Assembly: GCA_022710245.1 (NCBI GenBank)
Contig: JAKLHH010000467.1
Location: 1-6,311, forward strand
Direction: 5' to 3'
Source: Myxococcota bacterium
Lineage (GTDB): Bacteria > Myxococcota > Polyangia > GCA-2747355 > JAKLHH01
DNA length: 6,311 nt
The translations under genes were made by a program, and so were the position numbers. Below are positions 6,072 to 6,311 of the stretch, piece after piece. Under the pieces are notes generated by a model that had not been told where the DNA came from, did not search any database, and saw nothing but the letters and a program-made list of their open reading frames with translations. How positions within the stretch are numbered: position 1 is the stretch's first letter; each line of letters starts with the position of its first letter.

Positions 6072-6100
6072 TGGACGTGCGGACCCGGTGCTCCAATACT
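6072..6100 (+). promoter_or_regulatory. Possible sigma-70-type promoter of the right-edge gene
   Basis: TGGACG (6072-6077, 4 of 6) and AATACT (6095-6100, 4 of 6) are separated by 17 bases, the optimal spacing. The predicted start near 6107 would give a leader of about 42 bases carrying the Shine-Dalgarno sequence at 6138. The hexamers are only moderate matches, so this is tentative. Confidence 0.3.
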
Positions 6101-6137
6101 CTGACGGGGGCCGGCTGGCAGCAGGGACCGGGGCGGC

Positions 6138-6143
6138 GGGAGG
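6138..6143 (+). promoter_or_regulatory. Strong ribosome binding site deciding the TTG start at 6149
   Basis: GGGAGG lies five bases before TTG 6149 and 14 before the in-frame GTG 6158, so the spacing favours the TTG start. It is the clearest Shine-Dalgarno sequence in the window. Confidence 0.55.
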
Positions 6144-6148
6144 CGGGC

Positions 6149-6311
6149 TTGGACGGCGTGCGTGGGAGGCTTGTCGCTCTGACGGTCTGCCTCGGCCTGG
6201 TGGCCGGGGCGGCCCGCGGCGGGGCGGCCCCGGAGCTCGCCGCCGAAGCTGGCGTTCGTCGCCCGAGGCCCGACTATCGAGGCAGGCCGGCCACCCCGCC
6301 GAGCATCGCGG
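6149..6311 (+). CDS. Exported protein of unknown function, N-terminal fragment cut by the window end
   Basis: Fifty-four codons stay open to the window end in one frame. The start TTG is read as Met and gives a short basic n-region (MDGVRGR), a hydrophobic core (LVALTVCLGLVAG, about residues 8-20) and a small-residue c-region (AARGGAA), which is a Sec signal peptide with cleavage around residues 23-27. The mature start is rich in Arg, Pro and Ala (RRPRPDYRGRPATPP) and looks disordered. The Cys in the core is preceded by LTV, a poor lipobox, so a lipoprotein is unlikely. The start is supported by the GGGAGG five bases upstream. The gene is divergent from the glutaredoxin-lipoprotein operon and may share its control region. 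Nothing in the visible part reveals the mature domain. Confidence 0.55.
   Translation, partial: MDGVRGRLVALTVCLGLVAGAARGGAAPELAAEAGVRRPRPDYRGRPATPPSIA

Overview
The window is about 70% G+C by eye. It encodes a Gram-negative cell envelope: an outer-membrane-type beta-barrel, a lipoprotein and two exported proteins. Together with the papain-like and trypsin-like proteins, this suggests a delta-proteobacterium-like or Myxococcota genome. That placement is inference; there is no marker gene here. I see no RNA gene, CRISPR array, insertion sequence or replication origin.

Left block (1-3351, + strand). The window opens inside the 3' end of a trypsin/HtrA-like serine protease. After a 62-base gap comes a two-gene unit whose stop and start codons share one base (TGATG). 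The first gene encodes a ketosynthase-fold protein in which all three catalytic residues (Cys-His-His) are replaced. The second encodes a membrane-anchored C45-family (penicillin-V-acylase/isopenicillin-N-acyltransferase type) Ntn-hydrolase with an intact nucleophile Cys196 and a C-terminal TPR-like tail. The pairing suggests acyl-group handling by a non-condensing KS-fold protein and an amide-forming or amide-cleaving enzyme. The substrate is unknown.

Middle (3380-4513, - strand). A papain-fold-like protein converges on the C45 gene. It has a plausible Cys137/His236/Asp251 triad and visibly lower G+C than its neighbours. It may be a toxin- or effector-like cysteine protease or deamidase, with no recognisable immunity partner here.

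Right block (4620-5983, - strand). A two-gene operon with an ATGA overlap encodes a membrane-anchored glutaredoxin-domain lipoprotein (WCPAC), then a small beta-barrel outer-membrane protein with a signal peptide. Just upstream is an unusually good sigma-70-type promoter (perfect TATAAT) so close to the ATG that the message may be leaderless. Two GTGA-N6-TCAC dyads of CRP/FNR-family type flank it. The upstream one is centred near -42, the classic class II activator position.

Right edge (6149-6311, + strand). A divergent gene starts at TTG behind a strong Shine-Dalgarno sequence. It encodes a signal peptide and an Arg/Pro-rich stretch, and is cut by the window end. The interval 5984-6148 is therefore a divergent control region.
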